Part shown: piece by piece, positions 11,162 to 24,208 of the stretch
Layout: each line of letters opens with the position of its first letter
Numbering within the stretch: the first letter of the stretch is position 1
DNA from: Bufo bufo
Taxonomy: Eukaryota; Chordata; Amphibia; Anura; Bufonidae
DNA length: 64,000 bases
Direction of reading: 5' to 3'
Assembly: GCF_905171765.1 (NCBI RefSeq)
Contig: NC_053391.1
Span: 188,056,559 to 188,120,558, forward strand
Translations under genes and position numbers: made by a program
Notes under the pieces: generated by a model
Databases searched by the model: none
What the model saw: only the letters and a program-made list of their open reading frames with translations
What the model was told of the DNA's origin: nothing

Positions 11162-12648
11162 TTATAGTAACATAGTACATAAGGCCGAAAAAAGACATTT
11201 GTCCATCCAGTTCGGCCTGTCATCCTGCAAGTTGATCCAGAGGAAGGCAAAAAAAAACCTGTGAGGTAAAAGCCAATTTTCCTCACTTTAGGGGAAAAAA
11301 AAATTCCTTCTCAACTCCAATCAGGCAATCAGAATAACTCCCTGGATCAACGACCCCTCTCTAGTAGCCATAGCCTGTAATATTATTACGCTCCAGAAAT
11401 ACATCCAGGCCCCTCTTGAATTCCTTTATTGTACTCACCATCACCACCTCCTCAGGCAGAGAGTTCCATAGTCTCACTGCTCTTACCGTAAAGAATCCTC
11501 TTCTATGTTTGTGTACAAACCTTCTTTCCTCCAGACGCAGAGGATGTCCCCTCGTCACAGTCACAGTCCTGGGGATAAATAGATGATGGGATAGATCTCT
11601 GTACTGACCCCTGATATATTTATACATAGTAATTAGATCTCCCCTCAGTCGTCTTTTTTCTAATGTGAATAACCCTAATTTTGATAATCTTTCAGGGTAC
11701 TGTAGTTGCCCCATTCCAGTTATTACTTTAGTTGCCCTCCTCTGGACCTTCTCCAGCTCTGCTATGTCTGCCTTGTTCACTGGAGCCCAGAACTGTACAC
11801 AGTACTCCATGTGTGGTCTGACTAATGATTTGTAAAGTAGTAGGAATATGTTCTCATCACGGGCATCTATGCCCCTTTTGATGCAACCCATTATCTTATT
11901 GGCCTTGGCAGCTGCTGCCTGACACTGTTTTTTGCAGCTTAGTTTGCTGTTTATTAAAATTCCTAGATCCTTTCCCATGTCAGTGTTACCGAGTGTTTTA
12001 TCATTTAGTATATACGGGTGACTTGCATTATTCCTTCCCATGTGCATAACTTTACATTTGTCAGTGTTAAACCTCATCTGCCACTTATCTGCCCAAGCCT
12101 CCAATCTATCCAGATCCCTCTGTAGTAGTATACTGTCCTCTTCAGTGTTAATTACTTTACACAGTTTAGTGTCATCTGCGAAAATTGATATTTTACTATG
12201 CAAGCCTTCTACAAGATCATTAATAAATATATTGAAGAGAATAGGGCCCAATACTGACCCCTGAGGTACTCCACTAGTGACAGTGACCCAATCTGAGTAT
12301 GTACCGTTAATAACCACCCTCTGTTTTCTATCACTCAGCCAGTTACTTACCCACTTACAGACGTTTTCTCCCAGTCCGAGCATTCTCATTTTATATACTA
12401 ACCTTTTATGTGGTACAGTGTCAAATGCTTTGGAGAAGTCCAGATATACGACATCCATTGATTCGCCGCTGTCAAGTCTAGAACTTACCTCCTCATAGAA
12501 ACTGATTAAATTAGTTTGACATGACCGATCCCTCATGAAGCCATGCTGATATGGCGTTATTTGCTTATTTCCGTTAGGATGCTCTAAGATAGCATCTCTC
12601 AGAAAACCTTCAAACAGTTTACCCACAACAGATGTTAAACTTACCGGC
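11162..12648 (-). mobile_element. CR1-type LINE, 5'-truncated
   Basis: Minus-strand insertion carrying the RT and 3' UTR. The 3' end at about 11162-11230 reads, on the minus strand, through ggccgaactggatggacaaa to actatgttactat, the short tail repeat style of CR1 elements. The host minisatellite sequence TATTAT occurs on both sides (11156-11161 and about 12649-12654), a likely 6-bp target duplication. The 5' end is truncated within the RT domain, as is usual for LINEs. Confidence 0.85.
11361..12626 (-). pseudogene. CR1-type LINE reverse transcriptase, 421-residue open frame
   Basis: An uninterrupted 421-codon frame. The RT motifs are clear: PYQHGFMRDRSCQTNL, YLDFSKAFDTVPHKRL (motif A, Asp), SGVPQGSVLGPILFNIFIND (motif B) and FADDTKL (motif C catalytic aspartates). 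The CR1/L2-style C-terminus follows, with RRATKVITG, LEKRRLRGDLI and a terminal WNSLPEEVV. CR1 proteins prime reverse transcription at nicked genomic DNA. The frame is open upstream of this ATG to about 12648 (NRPVSLTSVV), where the element is truncated, so it lacks the endonuclease and cannot be autonomous. The absence of stops implies a relatively young copy. Confidence 0.92.
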
Positions 12649-13049
12649 CTATTATGGGGAACTTTTGCTACTACTGGGGGGCTATGAGGAACATGATTAC
12701 TAGGGCACTATAGGGGCATTATTACTACTAAGTGTGCTCTGGCAGAGAACTATTTCTATTGGTGGGATTTTGGGGAGCACTGTTACTTTGGGGGCACCCT
12801 GGCATAGTATCAGCTTAGCACAATTATTTTTGGGGGACATTATCTTTATACTATTAGTGTCTGGGCGCAGTTATTTTTTAGAGCACTGTGTGCCAATAAT
12901 TGTTGAAGGGGGCACTATCTGTGTGGTAGCAGTATTTCCAGAGGGACTGTTTCTGCAGTATAGTATTGGGGGTGGCAGGAAAGGGTGTTCAGAAGATGTG
13001 AAGATGATGGAAATGTGGGAAACTAATGTCTGTTTCTCAATCTCTGCAG

Positions 13050-13129
13050 AGACGGGAGATGGCAGAAAAATCATCATGGCGGTCTGGTCTGAATAGAGAA
13101 GATAAAGAAAGAGAACGTCTACAACAAAG
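13050..13129 (+). other. Exon-like module shared with hAT element E1
   Basis: A pyrimidine-rich tract ends in a good acceptor (ctcaatctctgcag), followed by an ATG at 13059 opening MAEKSSWRSGLNREDKERER. The module ends at caacaaag before gtgaca, a weak donor. The same module, about 70% similar by eye, is at 46536-46638 in element E1, again after tctgcag and there before gtaagt. This may be a remnant first exon of the autonomous parent or a captured host exon. Function unknown. Confidence 0.45.
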
Positions 13130-13509
13130 GTGACATCACTAGATGTAAGAGGTATGGGGCGCTATGTAGGAGAAGAGATACTCCGGCTCCTCCCCCTGCC
13201 ATTTGCAGAAGGAGGATTCAGAGCTGGGTGAGGATGGCGAAAGGGGGCAGCAGGCCACGGGCGGGTGGCAGATGGTGGGGGGGAACCACAGACCTTGAGC
13301 AGGATCTGGGGAGGGAGGAGCTTCCTGGCTGTAGCCTGCTGTTTATTGTATAATGTGAAGCAGGCAGTGCAGCCAGGACAGACCTCCCCTCTCCGTATGA
13401 TGTGTTAGAGACAGGCCGCAACTATAGAATGTCAGCTGTACAGTGTTTGTTGGGAGTGGCCTAGTATATGTTGGAGGGGCTTTTAATAATGGGTGGGGCT
13501 AAAATGGGC

Positions 13510-16500
13510 CACTTGATTTTACGAACTAATTTTACGAACTTGGTTAACCCTTTAGGTGCTCCACAAGAAATAAATGAAAATTGGAATGAAAATTAAAAAT
13601 TTCACTTTTTTAGCAGATTTTTAATTTTAATCTATTTTTTCTGGAGCACATCAAGGGTTAACAGCCAAACAAAACTTTAAATCTATTACCCTGAATCAAA
13701 AGTTTACAGAAACACCCCTTGTGTGCTCGAAAACTGATGCATGGGCGCACAGCATGCTTCAGAGTAAAAGGAGCACCATATGGCTTTTGGAGAGCGGATT
13801 TAGCTGGAATGGTAATTGGGAGCTATGTCGCATATGAAGACACGCTGAGGTGGCCCTACAGTGGAAACCCCCAAAAAGTGACCCCATTCCGGAAACTACA
13901 CCCCTCAAGGAATATTTCAAAGTGTGACCCATCAGGCGTTTCACAGAATTAGGAAACGATTGGCTGTGAAAATTAAAAATTAAATTTTTTTCCAGAAAAA
14001 GTTGCTTTACACCCACATTTTTCACTTTCACAAGGGGAAACAGGAAAAAATGCACCCCACATTTTGTTCCCCATTTCCCCCCGAATACACCAACACCCCA
14101 TATGTGCTCAAAAAATGATGTATGGATGTATGGCAGGGTTTAAAAGGCAAGTAGCGCCATAGGGCTTTTGGAGGACAGATTTTGCAGGATTGGCTTTTGG
14201 GAGCTACAGTATGTCGCATATAAAGACACCCTGAGGTACACCTAGGATGGAAACCCCCAAAAAGTGACCCCATTCTAGAAACTACACCCCTCAATGAATA
14301 TTTCAAGATGTGTAGTGAGAACTTTGTCCTCAAAGGTGATTTATGAAATTGGCTGTAAAAATGAAAAATTATAATTTATTCCAGAAAAATCTATTTTAGG
14401 CCCAAATATTTCACTTTCACAAGGGAGAACTAGAGAAAATGCACCCCGTAATTTATTGCCTATTTTCTCCTGATTACAGCAATATCCCATATGTGCTTGT
14501 ATACTGCTATATGGGCATACCACAGGGTCAGAAGGAAAGGAGCACCAAATGGCGAATTAGGAAACGCTTGGCTATAAGAATGAAAAATTTAAAAAATTTC
14601 CAGAAAAAGTTGCTTTACACCCACTTTTCTCACTTTCACAAGGGGAAACAGGAAAAATGCACCCCACATTTTGTTCCCCATTTCCCCCCCGAATACACCA
14701 ACACCCCATATGTGCTCAAAAAATGATGTATGGATGCATGGCAGGGTTCAAAAGGCAAGTAGCGCCATAGGACTTTTAGAGGACAGATTTTGCAGGATTG
14801 GCTTTTGGGAGCTACAGTATGTCGCATATAAAGACACCCTGAGGTACACCTAGGATGGAAACCCCCAAAAAGTGACCCCATTCTAGAAACTACACCCCTC
14901 AATGAATATTTCAAGATGTGTAGTGAGAACTTTGTCCTCAAAGGTAATTCATGGAATTGGCTGTGAAAATGAAAAATTACAATTTATTCCAGAAAATTGA
15001 CTTTAGGCCCAAATATTTCACTTTCACAAGGGAGAACTAGAGAAAATGCACCCCCTAATTTATTGCCCATTTTCTCCTGATTACAGCAATATCCCATATG
15101 TACTTGTATACTGCTATATGGGTATACCACAGGGGTCAGAAGGAAAGGAGCACCAAATGGCTTCAGGAAGGCAGATTTCACCAGAATAATTGACAGGCGC
15201 CAACTTGCAATTGAACACACCCTGAGGTACCCCTAGAGTGGAAACCGCAAAAAAGTGACCCCATTCAGGAAACTAGACCCCTCAAGGAATATCTCAAGGT
15301 GTGTAGTAACCATTTTGACCTATCAGGCGATTCACAGAATTAGGAAACGCTTGGCTATGAGAATGAAAAATTACAAATTTTTCCAGAAAAAGTTGCTTTG
15401 CACCCAAATTTTTTCACTTTCACAAGGGGAAACAGGAAAAAATGCACCCAACATTTGGTTCCCCATTTTCCCCCAAATACACCAACACTCCATATGTGCT
15501 CATAAAATTATGTATGTATGAATGGCAGGGTTCAAAAGGCAAGTAGCGCCATTGGACTTATGGAGGACAGATTTTGCAGGATTGGCTTTTAGGAGCTACA
15601 GTATGTCGCATATAAAGACACCCTGAGGTACACCTAGAGTGGAAACCCCCAAAGAGGAACCCTATTCTAGATACTACACCCCTCAATGAATATTTCAAGA
15701 TGTGTAGTAAGAACTTTGTCCTCAAAGGTGATTCATGGAATTGTCTGTGAAAATGAAAAATTACAATTTATTCCAGAAAAACTGACTTTAGGCCCAAATA
15801 TTTCACTTTCGCCACAGGGGTCAGAAGGAAAGGAGCACCAAATGGCTTCTGGAAGGCAGATTTCACCAGAATAATTGACAGGCGCCAACTTGCAATTGAA
15901 CACACCCTGAGGTACTGCTAGAGTGGAAACCCCCAAAAAGTGACCCCATTCAGGAAACTACACCCCTCAAGGAATATTTCAAGGTGTGTAGTAAGCATTT
16001 TGACCTATCGAGCGATTCACAGAATTAGGAAACGCTTGGCTATGAGAATGAAAAATTAAAAAATGTTCCAGAAAAAGTTGCTTTACACCCAGATTTTTCA
16101 CTTTCACAAGGGGTAACAGAACAAAATGTACCCCACATTTTGTTCCCTATTTCCCCCTGAATACGCCAACACCCCATATGTGCTCAAAAAATAATGTATG
16201 GGTGCATGGCAGGGTTCAAAAGGGAAGTAGCGCCATAGGGCTTTTAGAGGACAGATTTTGCAGGATTGGCTTTTGGGAGCTACAGTATGTTGCATATAAA
16301 GACACCTTGAGGTACACCTAGAGTGGAAACCCCCAAAAAGTGACCCCATTCTAGAAGCTACACCCCTCAATGAATATTTCAAGATGTGTAGTGAGAACTT
16401 TGTCCTCAAAGGTGATTCATGGAATTGGCTGTGAAAATGAAAAATTACAATTTATTCCAGAAAAATTGACTTTAGGCCCAAATATTTCACTTTCACCACA

Positions 16501-17640
16501 GGGGTCAGAAGGAAAGGAGAACCAAATGGTTTCTGGAAGGCAGATTTCACCGGAATAATTGACAGGCGCCAACTTGCAATTGAACACACCCTGAGGTACC
16601 CCTACAGTGCAAACCCCCAAAAAGTGACCCCATTCCGGAAACTACACCCCTCAAGGAATATTTCAAGGTGTGTAGTAAGCATTTTGACCTATCGGGCGAT
16701 TCACAGAATTAGGAAACGCTTGGCTATGAGAATTTAAAATTTAACATTTTTCCAGAAAAAGTTGCTTTACACCCACATTTTTCACTTTCACAAGGGGTAA
16801 CAGGACAAAATGTACCCCACATTTTGTTCTCTATTTCCCGCCGAATACGCCAGCACCCCATATGTGCTCAAAAAATAATGTATGGCAGGGTTCAAAAGGG
16901 AAGTAGGGCTTTTGGAGGACAGATTTTGCAGGATTGGCTTTTGGGAGCTATGTCACATATAAAGACACCCTGAGCTACCCCTAGAGTGGAAACCCCAAAA
17001 AAGTGACCCCATTCTGGAAACAAAACCCTTTAATGAATATTTCAAGATGTGTAATAAGAACTTTGTCCTCAAAGGTGATTCATGGAATTGTCTGTGAAAA
17101 TGAAAAATTACAATGTTTTCCAGAAAAATTTACTTTAGGCCCAAATTTTTTACTTTCACAAGGGGGAACTGCAGAAAATGTACCCCTAATTTATTGCCCA
17201 TTTTCTCCTTGACTTTGTTCCCCATTTCCCCTTGAATACGCCAATACCCCATATGTGTTTAAAAAATTATTCATGGGCGCATGGCAGGGCTCTAGAGTCA
17301 AACAGCTAAATATGGATTTTGCTGACCTGAACTGGCAGACGTGTATTTTAGGTGCCATGTCGCATTAAAAACCCCAACAAATGACCCCATTTCAGAAAGA
17401 GCCCCCCTGTACGAACATTTTAAGTGGTAGAAATGGTACTTTTCAGCAAACAGGTGTCTCACAGAAGACAGAAATACTTGGAAAGCATTTCAAAGCACAT
17501 ATTTGGGGGGGGGGATTACTAGCAGACCCCAATTTTTTTTTCACAAGGGGTTAAAGGAGAAAATGCACCCCAGGTTGTGTTCCCCGTTTTCTCCCCATTC
17601 AGGAAACACCCCATATGTGCTTGTAGCCTGCTGTATTGGC
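13510..17640 (-). repeat. piggyBac-associated internal repeat array, alternating A and B units
   Basis: About ten copies of a ~300-390 bp unit, each with a gtgaccccatt block followed by aaactacacccctcaa. Two variants alternate. In A the next bases are ggaatatttcaaggtgtgta; in B they are tgaatatttcaagatgtgta with a following tttgtcctcaaaggtga. Starts of the conserved block lie near 13880, 14268, 14872, 15257, 15655, 15940, 16339, 16625, 17003 and 17375. Equivalent A units recur about 683-685 bp apart. The inverse orientation of the same family occurs at 52200-53050 inside piggyBac B. No coding function; the 60-100 codon frames here are by-products. Confidence 0.85.
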
Positions 17641-17920
17641 GCACAGTAAAAGGGCATCCCTCTTGTCCTTGTACTTAACCGCCAGCATGTTCTCATGGAG
17701 GAGAGCCCTGCTTTCTCCCATTCTCAGTGGTTGCCCTACCAGGGATCTAGGGAGGCCTCTGATTTTCGCGCACTGTGCCGCAAGCCACAGTACTTCTGGC
17801 AGTTAGGAACATGAATAGAGGTATGCTGGTATAATACTTTGTAGTTATCCACATAGAGGTGGTAACCCTTATCCAGCAGTGGGTGCAGCAAATCCCACAC
17901 AATCTTTCCACTAACTCCTA

Positions 17921-19132
<1,212 letters not shown>

Positions 19133-19776
19133 TTAAAGTGGCCTTGAACAGACAGTTAAATGTCGGGTCATTTCGGGGTGGGCACTGTGTATTGTCGTTG
19201 TAGTGTAGGAATTTCCGAATTGACTCAAAACGCTTCCGGGTCATGGTGTTACTGTAAATTGGAATCTCGTAGAAAATGTCCGAACTCCAATATTGTCTGA
19301 CGTTTGGCTTCGAGTCCCCAAAATGTCATCATCTCCGCTGCACTTACTGAGGTCCAACCTAGGAGTCTAGCATATGGCGAGGTAGGGTTATGAGCTATAA
19401 ATTGTTGGGCGTACAAATTGTATTGGGTCACCATTCAATTTACAAAATTTTCAGAAAAGAAGATTTTGAAAAAATCTTGTTCTGTGAAGCACGCACTGTC
19501 TATCTGTATTCCCGAGTTGCCCACAAAATCCGGAATTTGGGGCTGATAATCGTCAGGGGGTGGGGTCCATATGGGGTCAATCTGGGGGGCTGCCTCCGCT
19601 GCTACCCTGGGGCACCGTCTAGAGGGTCCCTCATCAGCGGATGATGATGATGATGAGGGGGTAAAGGAGTAGAGGAAAGTGGCATCCCCTTCTCCCTCAC
19701 TGGCAGACTCAGTATCAGAGGCAAGAATCATGTATGCCTCTTCAGCTGAGTAAACTCGTTGGGACGGACGGGCCAT

Positions 19777-19991
19777 TTTTATTTTATTGGGGTGTTTTGT
19801 GTGAAATGTGTAAAACTTTATTAAGTATGGGGTGTGTATGTAGTGTTTTTACACGTGAAGGGGCTTGTTATCAATTTGAAATAAAGAGAAAAGAGTAGAA
19901 AAAAAATGTAAAAAAAAAAAATTGCTGGATGAACGCATGCACAAACCTACACTAACACTACACAACTAAAATTGATTTCTATATGTATATG

Positions 19992-20034
<43 letters not shown>

Positions 20035-20398
20035 CTAACTACACAGAAAAAAAAGGTGCACAGTAAACTGAGCAGACCGGTCAGAAAAATGGATGTTTCT
20101 GATCAGCGCTCAGCAGGTGCAGCACGCACGCACGCACACACACAGATATTATGTGCGTGCAAAAATCTACACTAACACTACCTAACTAAAATTGATTTCT
20201 ATCTAACACTAAAAGTACTTTTTACACCAAAAAAAAAAAAATAAGCACAAAAGCGACCAGTAAAAATTTTTTACTTATTGGTGCTCAGAGCTGCAGAACG
20301 CACGCAAGCGGACATTTGGTGTGTTCGTGCAGACACTGCAGTATAAAAATTTACTGCAGATACAAAAAAAGAACACTAGCTAAAACTTAAATTATATA
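19777..20398 (-). other. piggyBac 5' region, first part
   Basis: No gene. It holds an (AT)n microsatellite at about 19996-20032 and two diverged copies of a block containing actaaaattgatttctat (near 19965 and 20185), each preceded by cacactaacactac-like sequence and CACG-rich runs (gcacgcacgcacacacac). This looks like the internally repeated 5' leader of the piggyBac element. Confidence 0.5.
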
Positions 20399-22007
20399 TA
20401 CAGTGGATATAAAAAGTCTACACACCCCTGTTAAAATGTCAGGTTTCTGGGATGCAAAAAAAATTAGATAAAGATAAAACATTTCAGAACTTTTTCCACC
20501 TTTATTGTGACCTATAAACTGTACAACTCAATTGAAAAACAAACTGAAATCTTTTAGGTAGAGGGAAGAAAAAATATAAAAATAATATGGTTGCATAAGT
20601 GTGCACACCCTTAAAATAATACTTTGTTGAAGCACCTTTTGATTTTATTACAGCACTCAGTCTTTTTGGAGTCTATCAGCATGGCACATTTTGACTTGGC
20701 AAGATTTGCCCACTTTTCTTTGCAAAAACACTCCAAATCTGTCAGATTGCGAGGGCATCTCCTATGCACAGCCCTCTTCAGATTACCTTACAGATTTTCA
20801 ATCGGATTCAGGTCTGGACTCTGGCTGGGCAATTCCAAAACTTTCATTTTCTTCTGGTGAAGCCATTCCTTTGTTGATTTGGATGTATGCTTTGGGTCGT
20901 TGTCATGCTGAAAGATGAAGTTCCTCTTCATGTTTAGCTTTCTAGCAGAAGCCTGAAGGTTTGGTGCCAATATTGACTGGTATTTGGAACTGTTCATAAT
21001 TCCCTCTAGCTTAACTAAGGCCCCAGTTCCAGCTGAAGAAAAACAGCCCCAAAGCATGATGCTGCCACCACCATGCTTCGCTGTGGGTATGGTGTTCTTT
21101 TGGTGATGTCCAGTGTTGTTTTTGCACCAAACATATCTTTTGGAATTATGGCCAAAAAGTTCAACCTTGGTTTCATCAGATCATAACACCTTTTCCCCCA
21201 TGCTTTTGGGAGACTTCAGATGCGTTTTTGTAAAATATAGCCTGGCTTGGATGTTTTTCTTCGTAAGAAAAGGCTTTCGTCTTGCCACTCTACCCCATAG
21301 CCCAGACATATGAAGAATACGGGAGATTGTTGTCACATGTACCACACAGCCAGTACTTGCCAGATATTCCTGCAGCTCCTTTAATGTTACTGTTGGCCTC
21401 TTGGTAGCCTCCCAGACCAGTTTTCTTCTCGTCTTTTCATCAATTTTGGAGGGACGTCCAGTTCTTGGTAATGTCACTGTTGTGCCATATTTTCTCCACT
21501 TGATGATGACTGTCTTCACTGTGTTCCATGGTATATCTAATGTCTTGGAAATTCTTTTGTACCCTTCTCCTGACTGATACCTTTTAACAATGAGATCCCT
21601 CTGATGCTTTGGAAGCTCTCTGTGGACCATGGCTTTTGCTTTGGGATGCGACTAAGAAAATTTTAGGAAAGACCAACTAGAGCAGCTGAACTTTATTTGG
21701 GGTTAATCAGAGGCACTTTAAATGATGGCAGGTGTATCCTGACTCCTATTTAACATGATTTTGAATCTGATTGCTTAATTCTGAACACAGCTACATCCCC
21801 AGTTATAATGCAACCACATTATTTTAGTTTTTTTTTTGTTTTCTTCCCTCCACCTAAAAGATTTCAGTTTGTTTTTCCATTGAGATGTACAGTTTATCGG
21901 TCACATTAAAGGTGGAAAAAGTTCTGAAACGATTTATCTTTGTCTCATATTTTTCACAGAAACCTGACATTTTAACAGGGGTGTGTAGACTTTTCATATC
22001 CACTGTA
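20399..22007 (-). mobile_element. Tc1/mariner element 2 (TA target duplication)
   Basis: The terminal inverted repeats begin CAGTGGATATAAAAAGTCTA (20401) and end with the complement at 22005, each beside TA. Inner inverted blocks cacacccctgttaaaatgtc extend the TIR past 50 bp. It carries a single-frame transposase gene with two nonsense codons. It is inserted in the 5' region of the piggyBac element. Confidence 0.93.
20611..21630 (-). pseudogene. Tc1-like transposase, full length (339 codons) with two nonsense codons
   Basis: One frame runs from the ATG at 21630 to the stop at 20611-20613 with the usual Tc1 length of about 340 codons. N-terminal HTHs: MVHRELPKHQRDLIVKRY, then a second HTH and the GRPSK linker. 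The catalytic region has SDETKVELFG (first Asp), QHDNDPKHTSK (second Asp) and NPIENL (Glu), in DD34E order. Two stops break it, TGA at 21181-21183 and TAA at 20788-20790, both at positions where Tc1 proteins usually have tryptophan. There is no frameshift, so this is the least damaged of the three Tc1 copies. Confidence 0.93.
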
Positions 22008-22859
22008 TATGATTCTATTACTTTAAAAAAAAAGGGACAGATGAAAAATATACTGTATTTATCTGCGCCAAAAAACAGAAAAAGTGTTGCAGAGATAAAA
22101 AAGATAAAAGTGACTAAAAAAGTTAAAAAAAGTTTAAAAAAAATTGCCGCAGGCAAAATCGGACGGTTAGGGGGGGGAGGGGGGGGAGGGGGGAGAGGAG
22201 GATAGGGACAGGGATTAGGGCTTGGCAAGGGGGGCGGATTAGGGATCTGGAACTTCTGCTGCAGAAAAAAAAAGATGTTCTTCTTCTTCTTCTATACAGG
22301 AGCAGTAAAGGCAGTGAAAGCTGTGGTAAAACCACAAATCCCAGCAGATCGAGCACAGAGAAGCACAGAACCCCTCAGCATGCAGTCACCAGCTAGAATG
22401 GCTGCATGCAGTAAGGTTCTGCCCTTTCCTGTGCAGCTATACCGCTGCCATTGGCTTGAGCATTGTTCCAGCCAATCGCAGCGCTGGCAGGAGACTCCAA
22501 ACACTGGTGTCCCCTGCCTCACCTCGGAGGTGACCTGTGCTGACAAGTTCAGCTCCGGCCACCTCCCCCCTCCAGCCACCTCCCCCAACCCGCCACTCAG
22601 CTTACATGTGCTTCCAGCGCTGCGCTGTGACGGTCTTCACTGATCGGCCAATCGCAGCGCACGGAGTTGCAGGGTGGGCCGAAATACCCGATGCTGCCCT
22701 TACCCGGCATGGCTGCCTGTCGGTAAGAGCAGCCATCGTGCCCCGGGCCCCCCGCGATTTTCACCCAGAGCCCGGCAGACCTCGAACCGTACATGTACGG
22801 CGCTGGTCCTTAAGTCACGTCCGGGTGCGCCGTACATGTACGGGTCCTCTACAGGTTAA
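22008..22859 (-). other. piggyBac 5' terminal region and inverted end
   Basis: Continuation of the piggyBac 5' region after Tc1 element 2. On the minus strand the terminus reads TTAACCTGTAGAGGACCCGT, followed by two copies of a palindromic cgtacatgtacg block (22787 and 22830 areas), which look like subterminal transposase sites. A run of G-rich sequence at 22168-22204 (ggggggggaggggggggagg) could form a G-quadruplex. An ATT/GC-rich foldback with gccaatcgcagcgc at 22475 and 22648 also occurs. No gene. Confidence 0.55.
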
Positions 22860-23576
22860 CAATAAAACAAACATCAATATTTAATGCAGTGATTCTGCAG
22901 TTTACATAAACACCCCATCTGTGGTCAAAACCTGCTGTATGGACACATGGCAGGTCTCACAAGGAAAGCAGCACAACATTGTTTTTGGAGGGCAGATTTT
23001 GCTGGAATGGTTTTCAGGTGCCATGTCACATTTGAAGAGACCCTAAGGTACCCCTAGAAAGAAAACCCCAAAAAAGTGACCCCATTTTGGAAACTACACC
23101 GTTCAAGGAATTGATCAAGGGGTGAAGTGAATACTTTGACCCACAAGCGTTTCATAGAATCTAGAAACACTTGGCTGTGAAAATGAATAATTACATATTA
23201 GTTCCAATAAAATGTTGCTTTAGTCCCAAATTTTTTATTTTCATAAGGAGAAACTGCACCCCATAATTTGTTATGCATTTGTTCCTGAATACAACAACAC
23301 CCCATGTCGTCGTAAACTGCTGTTTGGGTAAATGGCAGCGTTCAGAAGGGAAAGAGCAGCTTTGGGATTTTCTAACATGGAATTTGCTGAAATGTTTTTT
23401 GGGGCCATATTTATATTTTGTGCCCAATGTAGCTGTGTAAGGGCTTTTTTTTTGAGAGACAGGCTGTAGTTTTATTGGTATCATTTTGGGGTACGTATGT
23501 CTTTTAGGTCTATTTTTTCAGCATAAAATCACTTTTTTGTTAAAAATAAATGATATTTTGCATCACCATATACTAA

Positions 23577-24049
23577 GGCTACTTTCACACTGGCGTTTTA
23601 GCTTTCCGTTTGTGAGATGCGTTCAGGGCTCTCACAAGCGGTCCAAAACTGATCAGTTTTGCCCTAATGCATTCTGAATGGAAAAGGATCCACTCAGAAT
23701 GCATCAGTTTGCCTCTGTTCCATCTCCATTCCGCATTGAAGGCGGACACCAAAACGCTGCTTGCAGCGTTAAGGTGTCCGTCTGATGAAACTGAGCCAAA
23801 CAGATCCGTCCTGGCACACAATGTAAGTCAATGGGGACGGATGCGTTTTCTATGACACAATCTGGCACAATAGAAAATGGATCCGTCCTCCATTGACTTT
23901 CAATGGTGTTCAAGACGGATCCGTCTTGGCTATGTTAAAGATAATACAAACGGATCCGTTCTGAACGGATGCAGATGGTTATTATCTGAACTGATCCGTC
24001 TGTGAAGATCCATGACGGATCCGCACCAAACGCGAGTGTGAAAGTAGCC
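23577..24049. mobile_element. Harbinger-type MITE (TAA target duplication)
   Basis: The ends GGCTACTTTCACACTGGCG and CGCGAGTGTGAAAGTAGCC are flanked by TAA at 23574-23576 and 24050-24052. The body is rich in GGATCCGT blocks (cggatccgt repeated about seven times in both orientations) and short ttgactttcaatgg-type inverted repeats. No coding capacity; the small ORFs are by-products of the palindrome. Confidence 0.88.
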
Positions 24050-24208
24050 TAACATCCATAAAATTTTTATTTTTTTTCACCAATGTAGCTGTGTGAAAAC
24101 GCCTTTTTTGCGGGACGGGTTGTAGTTTTTATTGGTGTCATTTTAGGGTACTTTTTGATCACTTTTTATCAATTGTTTTTGTGGCGGTGAGGTGACAAAA
24201 ACAGCAAT

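Larger units (their letters stand above)
9830..13500 (+). mobile_element. hAT-like non-autonomous element D with G-rich minisatellite (right end missing)
   Basis: The left end CAGGGGCGGGCTGGGCC at 9830 has the CAG(G)GGC form of hAT termini. The body holds a G-rich minisatellite (10147-11160), a CR1 LINE insertion (11162-12648) and an exon-like module at 13050-13129 that is also present in the complete hAT element at 44184-47199. I do not see the expected right inverted end before the piggyBac array starts near 13510, so the element is truncated there and its right boundary is approximate. No transposase frame is visible. Confidence 0.55.

Noticed and set aside
22123..22356. Proline/arginine-rich ORFs near the G-rich tract
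   Set aside because: Low-complexity translation of the ggggggggagg run in the piggyBac 5' region.
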